DNA of 64,000 bases from Megascapheus bottae (taxonomy: Eukaryota; Chordata; Mammalia; Rodentia; Geomyidae): positions 2,127,001-2,191,000 of the forward strand of contig JANJXV010000030.1 in the NCBI GenBank assembly GCA_024803745.1. Direction: 5' to 3'. The position numbers and the translations under genes were made by a program. The notes beneath the pieces were generated by a model, which was given only the letters and a program-made list of their open reading frames with translations, was not told where the DNA came from and ran no database searches. Within the stretch, counting starts at the first letter, position 1. Every line of letters starts with the position of its first letter. Of the stretch, positions 39,201-44,504 are shown piece after piece.

Positions 39201-41613
39201 CCAGATTCCTGGGATGGGCAGAAAAAGCAAGCTGTGTTACCACTCAAGCCTCTACCCTAGTAATACCTACACTGTCTGTCCATAAACATCAACTACAGTC
39301 AGTCTCCCAACTGGAGAAGGGGACTAGATTAACGCAGAAAAATGGTACCAGTCTAGAAAGTCCAGAGGAAAGGTGAGGGTGGAGGGGTTTATTGAAGAAT
39401 GTTCATCGTGTGTTCCCTATTCTTTTTTATTTTTGGTTTGTTCTAAGGCTTGAAATCTGGACCTGGGCATTGTCCCTGAGCTTCTTTTGCTCAAGTCTAG
39501 CACTCTACTACCTGGAGCCACAGCGCCACTTTGGTTTTCTGGTGGTTAAGTGGAGATAAAGGGTTTCACGCACTCTCCTGCTGGGGCTGGCTTTGAACTG
39601 TGATCCCTAGATCTTAGTCTCCTGAGTAGATAGGATTACAGGTGTGAGCCACCAGCACCTGGCTCCCTCCATTTTTTAAAAAATCTTTTTAGTTTTGAAA
39701 CTTAAATACCAAACAGCATAGTACTGTGAAAAGATACAGGTTTTTACCATCAGATCAGAATTCATATCCCAGTTCTATCTACTTTGGTCATGTGAATTAT
39801 CTAGCAAATAACTTAGCAATCCAAACTGACCTTCATTTGTAGAGTTTTAAGATAATACAGTGTAAAATGCCTAACCTGATGTCAGGTATCAGGTAAATGC
39901 TAGGCATTATTAATAATGGTAACAATCGGAAGCTGGAAAATGAAAGCAATTCAGGTATCATTTGGCTCAAACCAGTATGCACTAAGACTTTATTTCTCCC
40001 AAACTATATCCCTTAATCAAAACTTGTCATGATTATGTACAGATAGATCTCGTTCAACAGTCATACCTTAACTGGAAACAACCAGAACCATTTGTGCTTT
40101 GGATTATTAATTTTCAAAAGCTGTATCACACGCACAAATATTTTTGTCTCATGGTATGGCAGGACACAGGCAATGAGACTATCTTGATTGTAAAGGTGGA
40201 TATGGAACCTAGGGAAAAAAAGCAAGTAATTCAAATGGACAGGAGACCTGTAAGCACACATTTCCTGACATGTTTCAATTCTCAATCTGTGAGATAGAAC
40301 TACCTAAAATGAACAAACCATCTGCTCAGTCATACCATAACCACAGCCACAAACAAGGCACAAAGTAGTAAGCTAAGGAGTCTCTGACTGTGTGTATCCA
40401 AGTTTGCTCAGCACTGCCTGGCCATTCCGACGCATGACATTTTTGAATATTCAGTTGCAGAACTTGCACTCCATTCACCTTCTTTCCCGTTTATTTCTAA
40501 ATTCTGTTAGCTACCTGTGAATCAACCATTCCAGACACTTCTGTGCTGGCTTCAGCAGGAAGTAGGGGGACAGGTGGATGAGGAACAACGAAATGTTTGC
40601 ATCCAGCTGCTTGTTCACGGCTTTGGTCTGGACACTCCGCTCCAGGGTTTTTGCCAGCTGGCTGAAGAGTGGGGCTTCAAACTGCTCAAAGGCAGGATCG
40701 ATGCCCAGCAGTTCCTCCAGGCCTGTGCATCCTAGGGAAAGATCACTTCAGTCAACACTTCTCTCCCAAACAAACGGCCTCCTTTTTTCTTCTGCCACTA
40801 CTGGGCTTGAATGGAGGGACACATGTCCTTGCTTAGCTCTTCTACCCAAGGCTGGCACTCTACCACTTGTGCCACTCCCGCATTTCTGGCTTTTTTTTGG
40901 GGGGGAAGGTTGTTTCCTTGGAGATAAAAGTCTCACAGACTTCTCCTGCCTGAGCCAGCCTTGAATTGCGACCCTCAGCTCTCCGCCTCCCGAGGAGCTA
41001 GGATTGCAGGAGTGAGGCGCTGGCACCCCTCTTCCTTTGCTGTTTCTTAGCATGTATGACTTAGTCTCAACATAGACTCGTGGCTCTCAACAGAGAGAGC
41101 GAGTCCGATCTCATTAGGAGGGCAGAAAGCCCTTGGTGGCAGGAGTCCATCCGGGTCTTTCTCACCTGCTCTTCACTGCTCCGCCACGACAGGGCCACCA
41201 GGGCCTCCTGGAGGACCCCCCACCCTCACCGCGGCCCCGTCACCGCTCCGCGCCCCCCTCTGCTCCTCCTCTGCCCAGGCGGGCGGATCTCAAGCCGCGG
41301 GCTCCTCTCGGGGACCCTCGGGTGCCACGGCTCACGTGTTTCCACGTCAAGCCTCTAGCAGGCGGTTCTGCGGCTCTCTTCCCCAGCACAGCACACGTAT
41401 CCACCGGCTGCACAGTGGCGGGGACGCGTCCGGGAACGGAAGACCCGGCCCCCGGGGGCTCCCCGCGTTACCGATGGCGAAGGCGGTGTCGCGGTCGACG
41501 GCGGCCGCCTCCTTGGGGTCGAAGAGCAGAGAGGCGACTTCTCGTCGGGACAGGAGGCTGGGGTCGGTCTGGGGCAGCGCGAGGCGCCGCAGCTGCTGCG
41601 CCAGGGACGTCAT
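5696..41613 (-). CDS. HEATR1: HEAT repeat-containing protein 1 (HEATR1/BAP28, UTP10 orthologue), complete
   Basis: Nucleolar scaffold of the small-subunit processome (UTP-A/t-UTP group), needed for rDNA transcription and early 18S rRNA processing; its loss activates p53. I assembled 44 coding exons by hand from 41472-41613 down to 5696-5784. All phases agree, there is no internal stop, and the total is 6429 nt (2142 residues plus stop) against about 2144 in human. The start ATG (41613-41611) gives [15 protein letters not shown], and the C-terminus is GEPLQSYF. Known family layout: an N-terminal UTP10 region (about residues 230-360 here), helical HEAT repeats throughout, and a BP28CT domain near residues 1830-1990. 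Every intron is GT-AG except intron 34 (GC-AG). The gene converges on LGALS8 and diverges from ACTN2. Confidence 0.97.
6021..6125 (+). repeat. ID-related SINE monomer
   Basis: Right-monomer sequence 'gagctgtggctcaagtggtgg ... gagttcaagccccaggactggcc'. Lies in HEATR1 intron 44. Confidence 0.75.
6485..6593 (-). CDS. HEATR1: HEATR1 exon 44 (residues 2078-2114)
   Basis: Begins [17 protein letters not shown], ends FLAELME plus one base; donor gtaatt. Confidence 0.96.
6857..6985 (+). repeat. B1-like half of a chimeric SINE
   Basis: Matches 'tggtggctcacatctgtaatcctag ... gttcaaagccag'; the ID half is missing. HEATR1 intron 43. Confidence 0.75.
7430..7588 (-). CDS. HEATR1: HEATR1 exon 43 (residues 2025-2077)
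   Basis: Begins [18 protein letters not shown], ends TRDSSPK; donor gtgagg. Phase 0 at both ends. Confidence 0.96.
7653..7855 (+). repeat. B1/ID chimeric SINE
   Basis: Almost full length: B1-like head, the linker 'cttatctccaattaaccat', then an ID-like tail. HEATR1 intron 42. Confidence 0.82.
8186..8214 (+). repeat. G-run beside the HEATR1 exon 42 donor
   Basis: Interrupted poly-G on the plus strand, so a C-rich string starts 4-5 nt after the donor GT in the HEATR1 transcript. Length is prone to sequencing error. Confidence 0.8.
8219..8373 (-). CDS. HEATR1: HEATR1 exon 42 (residues 1973-2024)
   Basis: Begins [18 protein letters not shown] after a split aspartate, ends MMPLVDQ; donor gtgagc, followed at once by a C-rich run in the transcript. 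Confidence 0.95.
8601..8676 (-). repeat. ID-monomer SINE fragment, antisense
   Basis: 'ccagtgctggggactgaacccctggcc ... tatacctcagcccta' is the reverse complement of an ID-type head. Confidence 0.6.
8913..9081 (-). CDS. HEATR1: HEATR1 exon 41 (residues 1917-1973)
   Basis: Begins [18 protein letters not shown], ends VNISKT plus one base; donor gtagga. BP28CT region. Confidence 0.95.
9175..9279 (-). CDS. HEATR1: HEATR1 exon 40 (residues 1882-1916)
   Basis: Begins [17 protein letters not shown], ends FRPLFFK; donor gtgagc. BP28CT region. Confidence 0.95.
9393..9527 (-). CDS. HEATR1: HEATR1 exon 39 (residues 1837-1881)
   Basis: Begins [18 protein letters not shown], ends DFRAQHSE; donor gtgagc. 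Part of the BP28CT region. Confidence 0.95.
9607..9765 (-). CDS. HEATR1: HEATR1 exon 38 (residues 1784-1836)
   Basis: Begins [16 protein letters not shown], ends EIRRTWK; donor gtgagc. Leads into the BP28CT domain. Confidence 0.95.
9945..10120 (+). repeat. B1-like SINE plus ID-like fragment
   Basis: Diverged B1-like unit (9945-10045), an A-rich bridge, then 'gggctgggggcgcagctcaga', the start of an ID unit. Confidence 0.6.
10397..10547 (-). CDS. HEATR1: HEATR1 exon 37 (residues 1733-1783)
   Basis: Begins [17 protein letters not shown] after a split serine, ends YLEGILCQ; donor gtaagc. Confidence 0.95.
10630..10919 (-). CDS. HEATR1: HEATR1 exon 36, largest exon (residues 1637-1733)
   Basis: 290 bp. 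Begins [16 protein letters not shown], contains [17 protein letters not shown], ends LAIPQLP plus two bases; donor gtaggg. Confidence 0.96.
11253..11393 (-). CDS. HEATR1: HEATR1 exon 35 (residues 1590-1636)
   Basis: Begins [17 protein letters not shown], ends ASWQRRT; donor gtgagt. Phase 0 at both ends. Confidence 0.95.
11459..11682 (-). repeat. ID-dimer SINE, antisense, with (TTA)n tail
   Basis: The A-tail has become a TTA/CTA triplet microsatellite (11457-11490). The body runs to 'taggccaaacgcccggccc'. HEATR1 intron 34. Confidence 0.85.
12127..12340 (-). repeat. ID-dimer SINE, antisense, with (GTT)n tail
   Basis: Tail is (TTG)6-7; body complete. Followed directly by another copy in the same orientation. 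HEATR1 intron 34. Confidence 0.88.
12341..12574 (-). repeat. ID-dimer SINE, antisense, with (TTTA)n tail and target-site duplication
   Basis: Body 12368-12560. The 14-mer gtattgctgttttt occurs at 12341-12354 and again at 12561-12574, a clean target-site duplication that marks a separate insertion. Confidence 0.88.
12648..12895 (+). repeat. B1/ID chimeric SINE
   Basis: B1-like head with ID-like tail and an A/C-rich end. It stops about 60 bp from the GC donor of HEATR1 exon 34. Confidence 0.78.
12961..13084 (-). CDS. HEATR1: HEATR1 exon 34 (residues 1548-1589)
   Basis: Begins [18 protein letters not shown] after a split arginine, ends YDMLDK. The donor reads AAG|gcgagt, a GC donor in place of GT. 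Confidence 0.94.
13438..13484 (-). CDS. HEATR1: HEATR1 exon 33, micro-exon (residues 1533-1548)
   Basis: 47 bp: [15 protein letters not shown] plus two bases; donor gtacgt, acceptor cttag. The smallest exon of the gene. Confidence 0.93.
13850..13995 (-). repeat. Chimeric SINE fragment, antisense
   Basis: 'tttgaactcagggtcatg ... gctctaccacttgagc ... gattagctggagaagtctcatg'; the B1 end is degraded. Confidence 0.6.
14153..14360 (-). repeat. ID-dimer SINE, antisense, with (TC)n tail
   Basis: Tail is a CT dinucleotide run followed by T4. The body is nearly identical to the consensus of this window, so it is probably young. Confidence 0.88.
14742..14902 (-). CDS. HEATR1: HEATR1 exon 32 (residues 1479-1532)
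   Basis: Begins [17 protein letters not shown] after a split glutamate, ends SNSFLKK; donor gtgagg. The first 20 residues are the least conserved part I saw against human. Confidence 0.93.
15306..15432 (-). CDS. HEATR1: HEATR1 exon 31 (residues 1437-1479)
   Basis: Begins [18 protein letters not shown], ends LPEEKE plus one base; donor gtgagt. Confidence 0.95.
15627..15857 (-). CDS. HEATR1: HEATR1 exon 30 (residues 1360-1436)
   Basis: Begins [17 protein letters not shown], ends LVAACGEK; donor gtcagc. Phase 0 at both ends. Confidence 0.95.
16425..16553 (-). CDS. HEATR1: HEATR1 exon 29 (residues 1317-1359)
   Basis: Begins [17 protein letters not shown], ends VIPALIQ; donor gtaagg. The acceptor follows a long A/T run. 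Confidence 0.95.
16690..16757 (+). repeat. ID-like SINE fragment
   Basis: 'gcctggttagcactcagtggtgg ... gttcaattccctgcactggcaaaaaa': A/B-box-like parts only. Confidence 0.5.
16765..17235 (+). mobile_element. L1 ORF2 3'-end relic interrupted by a SINE
   Basis: Two flanks (16765-16813 and 17003-17235) resemble the conserved end of mammalian L1 ORF2 (caaagaaaatatacaaatgg, then a block like the one encoding the last ORF2 residues: aatgataagacgccacttcac). Heavily decayed and non-coding. Confidence 0.7.
16814..16999 (+). repeat. ID-dimer SINE inserted in the L1 relic
   Basis: Ends in A19. The flanks aagaaaatatacaaatgg and aaggaaaacatacaaatgg form a target-site duplication with two differences. Confidence 0.85.
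17433..17554 (-). CDS. HEATR1: HEATR1 exon 28 (residues 1276-1316)
   Basis: Begins [17 protein letters not shown] after a split aspartate, ends GTAAGIFP; donor gtgagt. Confidence 0.95.
17633..17751 (-). CDS. HEATR1: HEATR1 exon 27 (residues 1236-1276)
   Basis: Begins [17 protein letters not shown] after a split arginine, ends PDGGRIPK plus one base; donor gtgcgt. Confidence 0.94.
18190..18383 (-). repeat. ID-dimer SINE, antisense
   Basis: From a T-rich tail through 'ccaggccaagctcccaccc'. HEATR1 intron 26. Confidence 0.85.
18529..18672 (-). CDS. HEATR1: HEATR1 exon 26 (residues 1188-1236)
   Basis: Begins [18 protein letters not shown], ends TLFNLLS plus two bases; donor gtaacg. Confidence 0.95.
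18803..18906 (-). CDS. HEATR1: HEATR1 exon 25 (residues 1154-1188)
   Basis: Begins [17 protein letters not shown], then a basic stretch [10 protein letters not shown] plus two bases; donor gtaaga. This lysine-rich end could suit nucleolar targeting (inference). Confidence 0.95.
18960..19764. other. HEATR1: HEATR1 intron 24, unique part
   Basis: About 800 bp between exon 25 and the pseudogene with no recognisable repeat or gene. Confidence 0.6.
19765..20276 (+). pseudogene. RPL27A: RPL27A processed pseudogene
   Basis: Intronless copy of the large-subunit ribosomal protein L27a (uL15) mRNA. It has a short 5' UTR, an ATG at 19785 giving [19 protein letters not shown], and later [17 protein letters not shown] (spaced by one substitution) to VGGACVLVA with stop TGA at 20222-20224. 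A 3' UTR with ATTAAA and an A14 tail follow. A small deletion near 19895 (in the GMHHHRINF region of the parent) shifts the frame, and a stop follows (about 19937), so no full protein is possible. It lies antisense in HEATR1 intron 24. I could not find clear target-site duplications. Confidence 0.93.
20709..20840 (-). CDS. HEATR1: HEATR1 exon 24 (residues 1110-1153)
   Basis: Begins [17 protein letters not shown], ends VSSVFKG; donor gtgagt. Phase 0 at both ends. Confidence 0.95.
21041..21290 (+). repeat. B1/ID chimeric SINE with (CA)n tail
   Basis: Diverged head and tail ending in 16 CA units (21257-21289). Its end lies about 60 bp from HEATR1 exon 23. Confidence 0.75.
21349..21591 (-). CDS. 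HEATR1: HEATR1 exon 23 (residues 1029-1109)
   Basis: Begins [16 protein letters not shown], ends VQISALEK. The donor gttaat is the poorest GT donor in the gene; the next exon still joins in phase. Confidence 0.93.
21881..22039 (-). CDS. HEATR1: HEATR1 exon 22 (residues 976-1028)
   Basis: Begins [16 protein letters not shown], ends VMGDVSSE; donor gtgcgt. Phase 0 at both ends. Confidence 0.95.
22321..22490 (-). CDS. HEATR1: HEATR1 exon 21 (residues 919-975)
   Basis: Begins [17 protein letters not shown] after a split valine, a typical HEAT-repeat helix, and ends DPAYVVQ; donor gtaaac. Confidence 0.95.
22561..22640 (+). repeat. ID-monomer SINE fragment
   Basis: 'agctgcagctcagtggtagagcacttacctgac ... 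agcatcacaaaaa', a single ID-like monomer. Confidence 0.6.
23009..23208 (+). repeat. ID-dimer SINE
   Basis: Complete; the tail is G9 followed by A9, an unusual start to the A-tail. HEATR1 intron 20. Confidence 0.85.
23693..23885 (-). CDS. HEATR1: HEATR1 exon 20 (residues 855-919)
   Basis: Begins [17 protein letters not shown], ends QLASASSP plus one base; donor gtaggg. Confidence 0.94.
24149..24391 (+). repeat. B1/ID chimeric SINE with (CCA)n tail
   Basis: Best preserved copy of the chimera: B1-like head 'ggtggctcacgcctgtcatcctagctactcaggaggctga', linker 'cttatctccaattaac', ID-like right half, tail of about 8 CCA units. Confidence 0.9.
24401..24740 (+). repeat. Chimeric SINE plus B1-like fragment
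   Basis: A second chimera (24401-24590) follows the previous one, then a degraded B1-like piece (24596-24740). Confidence 0.72.
24885..25021 (-). CDS. HEATR1: HEATR1 exon 19 (residues 809-854)
   Basis: Begins [17 protein letters not shown] after a split glycine, ends LMKLFMQ; donor gtactc. Confidence 0.94.
25142..25325 (-). CDS. HEATR1: HEATR1 exon 18 (residues 748-809)
   Basis: Begins [17 protein letters not shown], ends KAPQSFPK plus one base; donor gtaagg. Confidence 0.95.
25570..25885 (+). repeat. B1-like fragment followed by a full ID-dimer SINE
   Basis: Head fragment 25570-25670, then an ID-dimer (25675-25865) with an A-rich tail interrupted by C. Confidence 0.82.
26030..26700 (-). 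repeat. Three antisense SINEs in tandem
   Basis: Chimera 26030-26272, chimera 26278-26497 (with a G10 run in its tail), and ID-dimer 26510-26700. All are antisense, i.e. in the same direction as HEATR1 (intron 17). Confidence 0.82.
27068..27112 (+). repeat. Purine-rich simple repeat
   Basis: GGGA/GGAA-type run with no pyrimidine over about 40 bp. Confidence 0.7.
27137..27205 (+). repeat. ID-monomer SINE fragment
   Basis: 'ggtggcatagctcaagtgttaaagcac ... gagttcaaacccagt'. Confidence 0.55.
27680..27871 (-). CDS. HEATR1: HEATR1 exon 17 (residues 684-747)
   Basis: Begins [16 protein letters not shown], ends ESIITAV; donor gtaagg. Phase 0 at both ends. Confidence 0.94.
28082..28465 (-). repeat. 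Chimeric SINE with a partial second copy, antisense
   Basis: Complete chimera to about 28325 with a (TTG)n tail. The B1-side half then repeats (28326-28465), as after an internal duplication or nested insertion. Confidence 0.78.
28757..28878 (-). CDS. HEATR1: HEATR1 exon 16 (residues 643-683)
   Basis: Begins [16 protein letters not shown], ends DRSLMLKM; donor gtatgt. Confidence 0.94.
29171..29382 (-). CDS. HEATR1: HEATR1 exon 15 (residues 572-643)
   Basis: Begins [17 protein letters not shown], ends LLKGWKE plus one base; donor gtaaga. Confidence 0.94.
29400..30065. other. HEATR1: HEATR1 intron 14
   Basis: AT-rich unique sequence; no repeat or gene seen. Confidence 0.55.
30072..30160 (-). 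CDS. HEATR1: HEATR1 exon 14 (residues 543-572)
   Basis: Begins [16 protein letters not shown], ends ELSKNSR plus two bases; donor gtatgt. Confidence 0.94.
30576..30671 (-). CDS. HEATR1: HEATR1 exon 13 (residues 511-542)
   Basis: Begins [16 protein letters not shown], ends LSALGAFQ; donor gtaagt. A 96-bp in-phase exon. Confidence 0.94.
31230..31690 (-). repeat. ID-dimer and chimeric SINE, antisense
   Basis: ID-dimer 31230-31425 joined to a chimera 31430-31690 that carries an internal (GTT)n/T-run. Confidence 0.83.
31763..31870 (-). CDS. HEATR1: HEATR1 exon 12 (residues 475-510)
   Basis: Begins [17 protein letters not shown], ends NIVKTSK; donor gtttgt. Phase 0 at both ends. Confidence 0.94.
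32549..32666 (-). CDS. HEATR1: HEATR1 exon 11 (residues 435-474)
   Basis: Begins [16 protein letters not shown], ends STSGGKYQ; donor gtatgt. Confidence 0.94.
33020..33130 (-). CDS. HEATR1: HEATR1 exon 10 (residues 398-435)
   Basis: Begins [16 protein letters not shown], ends LVRLLES plus two bases; donor gtaagt. Confidence 0.94.
33237..33750 (-). repeat. Two or more antisense chimeric SINEs, rearranged
   Basis: The 5' piece repeats 'cctgagcgcttcaactcaaggct' and 'cctgagctcttcagctcaaggct', so two copies are fused. A further degraded copy covers 33541-33750. Confidence 0.75.
34606..34708 (-). CDS. HEATR1: HEATR1 exon 9 (residues 364-398)
   Basis: Begins [17 protein letters not shown], ends NLDHLLT plus two bases; donor gtaagc. 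Confidence 0.93.
34830..35040. repeat. Back-to-back SINE fragments
   Basis: The right half of a plus-strand ID-dimer (34835-34925) abuts the B1 half of an antisense chimera (34926-35035), leaving an A-run at the join. Confidence 0.7.
35409..35820 (-). repeat. ID-dimer and chimeric SINE, antisense
   Basis: ID-dimer 35409-35617 with T22; then chimera fragment 35640-35820. Confidence 0.82.
35905..36000 (-). repeat. B1 SINE, antisense, monomeric
   Basis: 'gcccaggctggcctcaaactcgcaatc ... cctgcctcctgag'-like sequence typical of B1 without an ID half; preceded by CCAT repeats. Confidence 0.65.
36310..36443 (-). CDS. HEATR1: HEATR1 exon 8 (residues 319-364)
   Basis: Begins [16 protein letters not shown] after acceptor cgaag, ends VIHQVT plus one base; donor gtgcgt. 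Confidence 0.93.
36562..36773 (-). CDS. HEATR1: HEATR1 exon 7 (residues 249-319)
   Basis: Begins [16 protein letters not shown], ends RQKPESLGK plus two bases; donor gtacgg. Lies in the region known as the UTP10 domain. Confidence 0.94.
36989..37141 (+). repeat. Chimeric SINE 3' half with (TAAA)n tail
   Basis: Starts in the linker 'ctctaatctccaattaacta' and ends in about six TAAA/AAAT units. Confidence 0.78.
37451..37740 (-). repeat. Chimeric SINE, antisense
   Basis: The ID side is duplicated ('ctgagctcttcagctcaag' and 'ctgagctcttcagctccag'); the B1 side is complete to 'gagccactccac'. Confidence 0.8.
37774..38050 (+). repeat. ID-dimer SINE plus partial copy
   Basis: Copy 37774-37950 lacks part of the right monomer; a right-monomer piece follows (37965-38035). 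Confidence 0.78.
38178..38392 (+). repeat. ID-dimer SINE with (CAA)n tail
   Basis: Complete but diverged; the tail is a CAA/TAA triplet run. Confidence 0.82.
38471..38611 (-). CDS. HEATR1: HEATR1 exon 6 (residues 202-248)
   Basis: Begins [16 protein letters not shown], ends LFPYIQK; donor gtcagt. Phase 0 at both ends. Confidence 0.95.
38790..38990 (+). repeat. ID-dimer SINE, older subtype
   Basis: Left monomer closer to plain ID ('gggctggggatgtagcttagtggtag'). HEATR1 intron 5. Confidence 0.82.
39107..39208 (-). CDS. HEATR1: HEATR1 exon 5 (residues 168-201)
   Basis: Begins [17 protein letters not shown], ends LVTKSVK; donor gtgagt. Phase 0 at both ends. Confidence 0.95.
39424..39665 (-). 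repeat. Chimeric SINE, antisense
   Basis: 'ggcttgaaatctggacctggg' to 'gtgtgagccaccagcacctggct'. HEATR1 intron 4. Confidence 0.8.
40067..40208 (-). CDS. HEATR1: HEATR1 exon 4 (residues 120-167)
   Basis: Begins [16 protein letters not shown], ends FWLFPVK; donor gtatga. Confidence 0.95.
40515..40731 (-). CDS. HEATR1: HEATR1 exon 3 (residues 48-120)
   Basis: Begins with [18 protein letters not shown] after acceptor cctag and ends KCLEWLIH; donor gtagct. Confidence 0.95.
40782..41030 (-). repeat. Chimeric SINE, antisense
   Basis: Diverged copy with G-run; ends 'gtgaggcgctggcacc'. HEATR1 intron 2. Confidence 0.75.
41472..41613 (-). CDS. HEATR1: HEATR1 exon 2, start codon (residues 1-47)
   Basis: Starts [15 protein letters not shown] and ends DRDTAFAI plus one base; donor gtaacg. 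The context gggaccATGa has A at -3. Non-coding part to 41630. Confidence 0.96.
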
Positions 41614-41639
41614 GGTCCCGGCCGCGGGTCCTGGAGGCC

Positions 41640-42110
41640 GGGGGCAGACGCGCGGCGGCGTGAGGCGGGGGTCGAGGCCCGAGGAGGCCCCAGGGAGGCC
41701 CCGCCCGGCCGCCCCAGCCCCGGGCTCCGCGCCGACCCGCGAAACCGCGGCCGCCCGGCGGACGTCTCCTCACCTTCCCCGGAGCGCGCAGTGGAGGCGA
41801 ATTACCAAAGCCGACCGTCGACGGGAGCCCCGGAGAGGGGCCGAGCAGCCCAGCGCTCGCCCGGAAACCTAAAGCACATGTCGGAGGGATTCTGGTTCCG
41901 GGCTCTCTACGGCAAGAGAGGAGGCACAAGCTTGTGGGAAGCGCGCCGCGGAAGCTCCGCCCTGCCGGGGTGGAGACAGGCTTTCCCAGCGGAAGCCCCG
42001 CCCTCCGGATGGAAGCCCCGCCCTCCGCCGTGGCCACGCCTCCCCGCCGTGGCCACGCCCCGGGCCGCGCGTCCAGGAAAATGGAAAGCGGGGCTTGGCT
42101 CAAGGGAAGA
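41640..42110 (-). promoter_or_regulatory. HEATR1: HEATR1 CpG-island promoter
   Basis: Very CpG-rich, with no TATA box seen. It has three related 'gaagcyccgccct' units (about 41950, 41991 and 42011), each with a GC box and an Ets-like GGAAG, and two copies of ggccacgcc (42032 and 42051). Typical of a housekeeping promoter. Confidence 0.7.
41774..41921 (-). other. HEATR1: HEATR1 5' non-coding exon 1 (5' end approximate)
   Basis: A good donor (gtgagg) at 41773-41772 and the acceptor ccag just upstream of the ATG exon (exon bases end at 41630) define a 5' UTR intron. The pyrimidine string cctctcttgcc (minus strand, 41921-41911) would suit a 5'TOP-type start, which is an inference. The exon would contain an upstream ATG at 41879. 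Confidence 0.55.
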
Positions 42111-42242
42111 GCTCAGGAACAGCGCCCAGGCGGAGTTCAAGCCCCAGGACCCCCCCTCACACCACCATTCATGGGAGCTGTGGATGTCACCGTGATGAAG
42201 AGGCCGCCTAGCATGGGAGAGGCGCCTAACATTCTTCACTGA

Positions 42243-42960
42243 CTACCTGAATGAATACATGCAAGACAATGCGCTTGGCTTGCATTTGTGTTCACGAAAT
42301 GTGCCTGAGAGTGGACAAGGGCAGGATTGAGACAGGAAGAACAGAACTATTTTAATGTGATAAAAATAATTGACTCACATCTGTCATGATTTCACTGATA
42401 GTTTGCATATAGGTGGCAACCGATAGATCACCATCTATTTGAAATACCGATCATATAACAATAAAGGTAAAAGAAATCTACATTTTGGCCAAATGCTCAC
42501 AAATATTTAATAAAATGATTGCATTGTTATGGGTCTAGTATCTTGTCTGTTATTTTGAAAAGAGCTCATGAAGAACTAGGAGCTGGAAAAGAATGATTTG
42601 GGGCCAGAAGCCAGTGTCTGGTATACCTGGAGCAGCCTGCAGGCGGCACCAAAGTCTTGGGACATCAGTCCAGAATAGCCCAGGTGCCTCATGGTGGAGG
42701 GGGGGGGAGTTTCAAATGTTTAAATGTGAAGATTATATGCAATTGTTTAAAAATATGTATCATGAACTGAAATAAAATGATTGTTGAGCATCATTTATTA
42801 TTCAAGAATTTTAAAATGTTTAGACATCCATGGCTAGTGAGAATTGTTCAGTTCTCCATATTGTCATATCGTCTCTCATCCTCACCTCTGTCTGATTATT
42901 GATTAAGGTGATGATGAATGAAAGTATAAAACCTTATGGAAATTTAGACAGAATAAAACA
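42243..42960. other. Intergenic, unique AT-rich
   Basis: Upstream of HEATR1; several AATAAA-like strings but no exon structure recognised. Confidence 0.55.
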
Positions 42961-42967
42961 AAGATTT

Positions 42968-43200
42968 GAGCTGGTCACCAATGGCTCACACCTGTCATCC
43001 TAGCTATCAGAGTTTAAGATGGAAGGATTGTGGTTTGAAGTCAGCCCAGGCAAGAACCGTCACTCTTTCTCCAATTAACTACTAAAAAAAAAAGCGGGAA
43101 ACGAGGCTGTGGCTGAAGTGATAGAGCACTGGCCTTGAACACAAATGCTCAGAGACAGAGCTCAGTCCCTGAGTTCAAGCCCACATAGAGATACACAAAA
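42968..43200 (+). repeat. B1/ID chimeric SINE
   Basis: Complete, about 15 percent diverged from the best copy by eye. Confidence 0.78.
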
Positions 43201-43599
43201 GGATAACATATTTATTCTCCCTGCTGTAAAAACTACCTATATATAATCTATCCATCTATCATCTACTCTATAAAGTTAAATACACAGAAATATAAACTTA
43301 TTTAGAAAAATGTTAGAATAGTAAAATACATTATTTCTTGATACTTAATGATCACAGTTAATATTTGGTGGTGCTATTTAAAGTAGTATTTGCTCCTAAC
43401 AAATACATTAATTTATATTTTCATATACTGCCAATGATACTAGGATGCTGGAGGTTGGAAATAGGCACTCAGAACTCAAAATACATTTACATTCATGAAC
43501 TTACTAATTCCATGTCTGGACGACATTAACAACCAACCTCACACAACATCTTATTGCATGGGATGGTGGATTAAAAAGAAAAAAGCAAAAACGCAGTGT

Positions 43600-43795
43600 T
43601 TGGGCCTAGCGTTTGGTCTAGTGGTCGAGTGCTTGCCTAGCATGCACGAAGACCTGTGTTCAATTCTTCGGTACCATATACATAGGAAAAAGCCAGAAGT
43701 GGTGCTATAGCTCACAAGTGGTAGAGCTCTAGCCTTGAGAAAGCCCAAGGACAGTGCTCAGGCCCTGAGCACTGGCAAACAAAACAAAACAAAAA
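43600..43795 (+). repeat. ID-dimer SINE
   Basis: 'gggcctagcgtttggtctagtggtc' to 'ccctgagcactggcaaac'; tail CAAAA repeats. Confidence 0.82.
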
Positions 43796-44500
43796 TAAGC
43801 AATGTGTCGTTAAGTGTACCGTTGACGTATATAAATATAACAACACCCTACAACTTAGTAATTTAAAACAAAAGTATCCATGCATATGAGTGATTCCTTT
43901 TTTTGGTCGAGGAGGGGAAGAAGAGCACTTTTGCTCCCTGGCTAGAGCTCTACCACACATCTGACTCGGCATACCAATGATTTCTATATTGTTTCCATTC
44001 TAAATCAGAAGCCACCATTTAAACCTTCAACATAGTTAACATTTTTCCCATAAATAACTCCAAAGAAATTATTTGCTGGAGACAATGTACAAATAACTAT
44101 TTAAATAGCATGGCCAACTTGGCTGTTAGGCTCTCTTAGTGCTGTTTCTGGAGAAGGAGAGGAGAGTCTCCTCTGGACTCAGTGCCCAGTCAGTCCTGCG
44201 ACCAGATTTCCACACAAAGAACTGATGAGATAAAGGCATCCTTCCTAGACCTCTAAACTCCTTGGGAAATGTCCACTGTGCATCTCAGACCTTTCTGTTA
44301 AAGGCATTGTGCACATGAAAAAAATTAAACTTAGAAGCACAGCTGCAGACATGCAAGAATTTAAGGCCATAGGTTAAATGCTGTCTGTGTGTGTGTGTGC
44401 GTGCTATTATTATGTATTGTGTGGAAGGGGAAAAAGGAATCTATCATTAAACACTGCAATATAGAGCAGTCAGAATCATTTGGATGGTTGAAAATAACGA
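43796..44500. other. Intergenic, unique
   Basis: No gene seen. Contains a GT dinucleotide run at 44386-44403. Confidence 0.55.
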
Positions 44501-44504
44501 GCGA

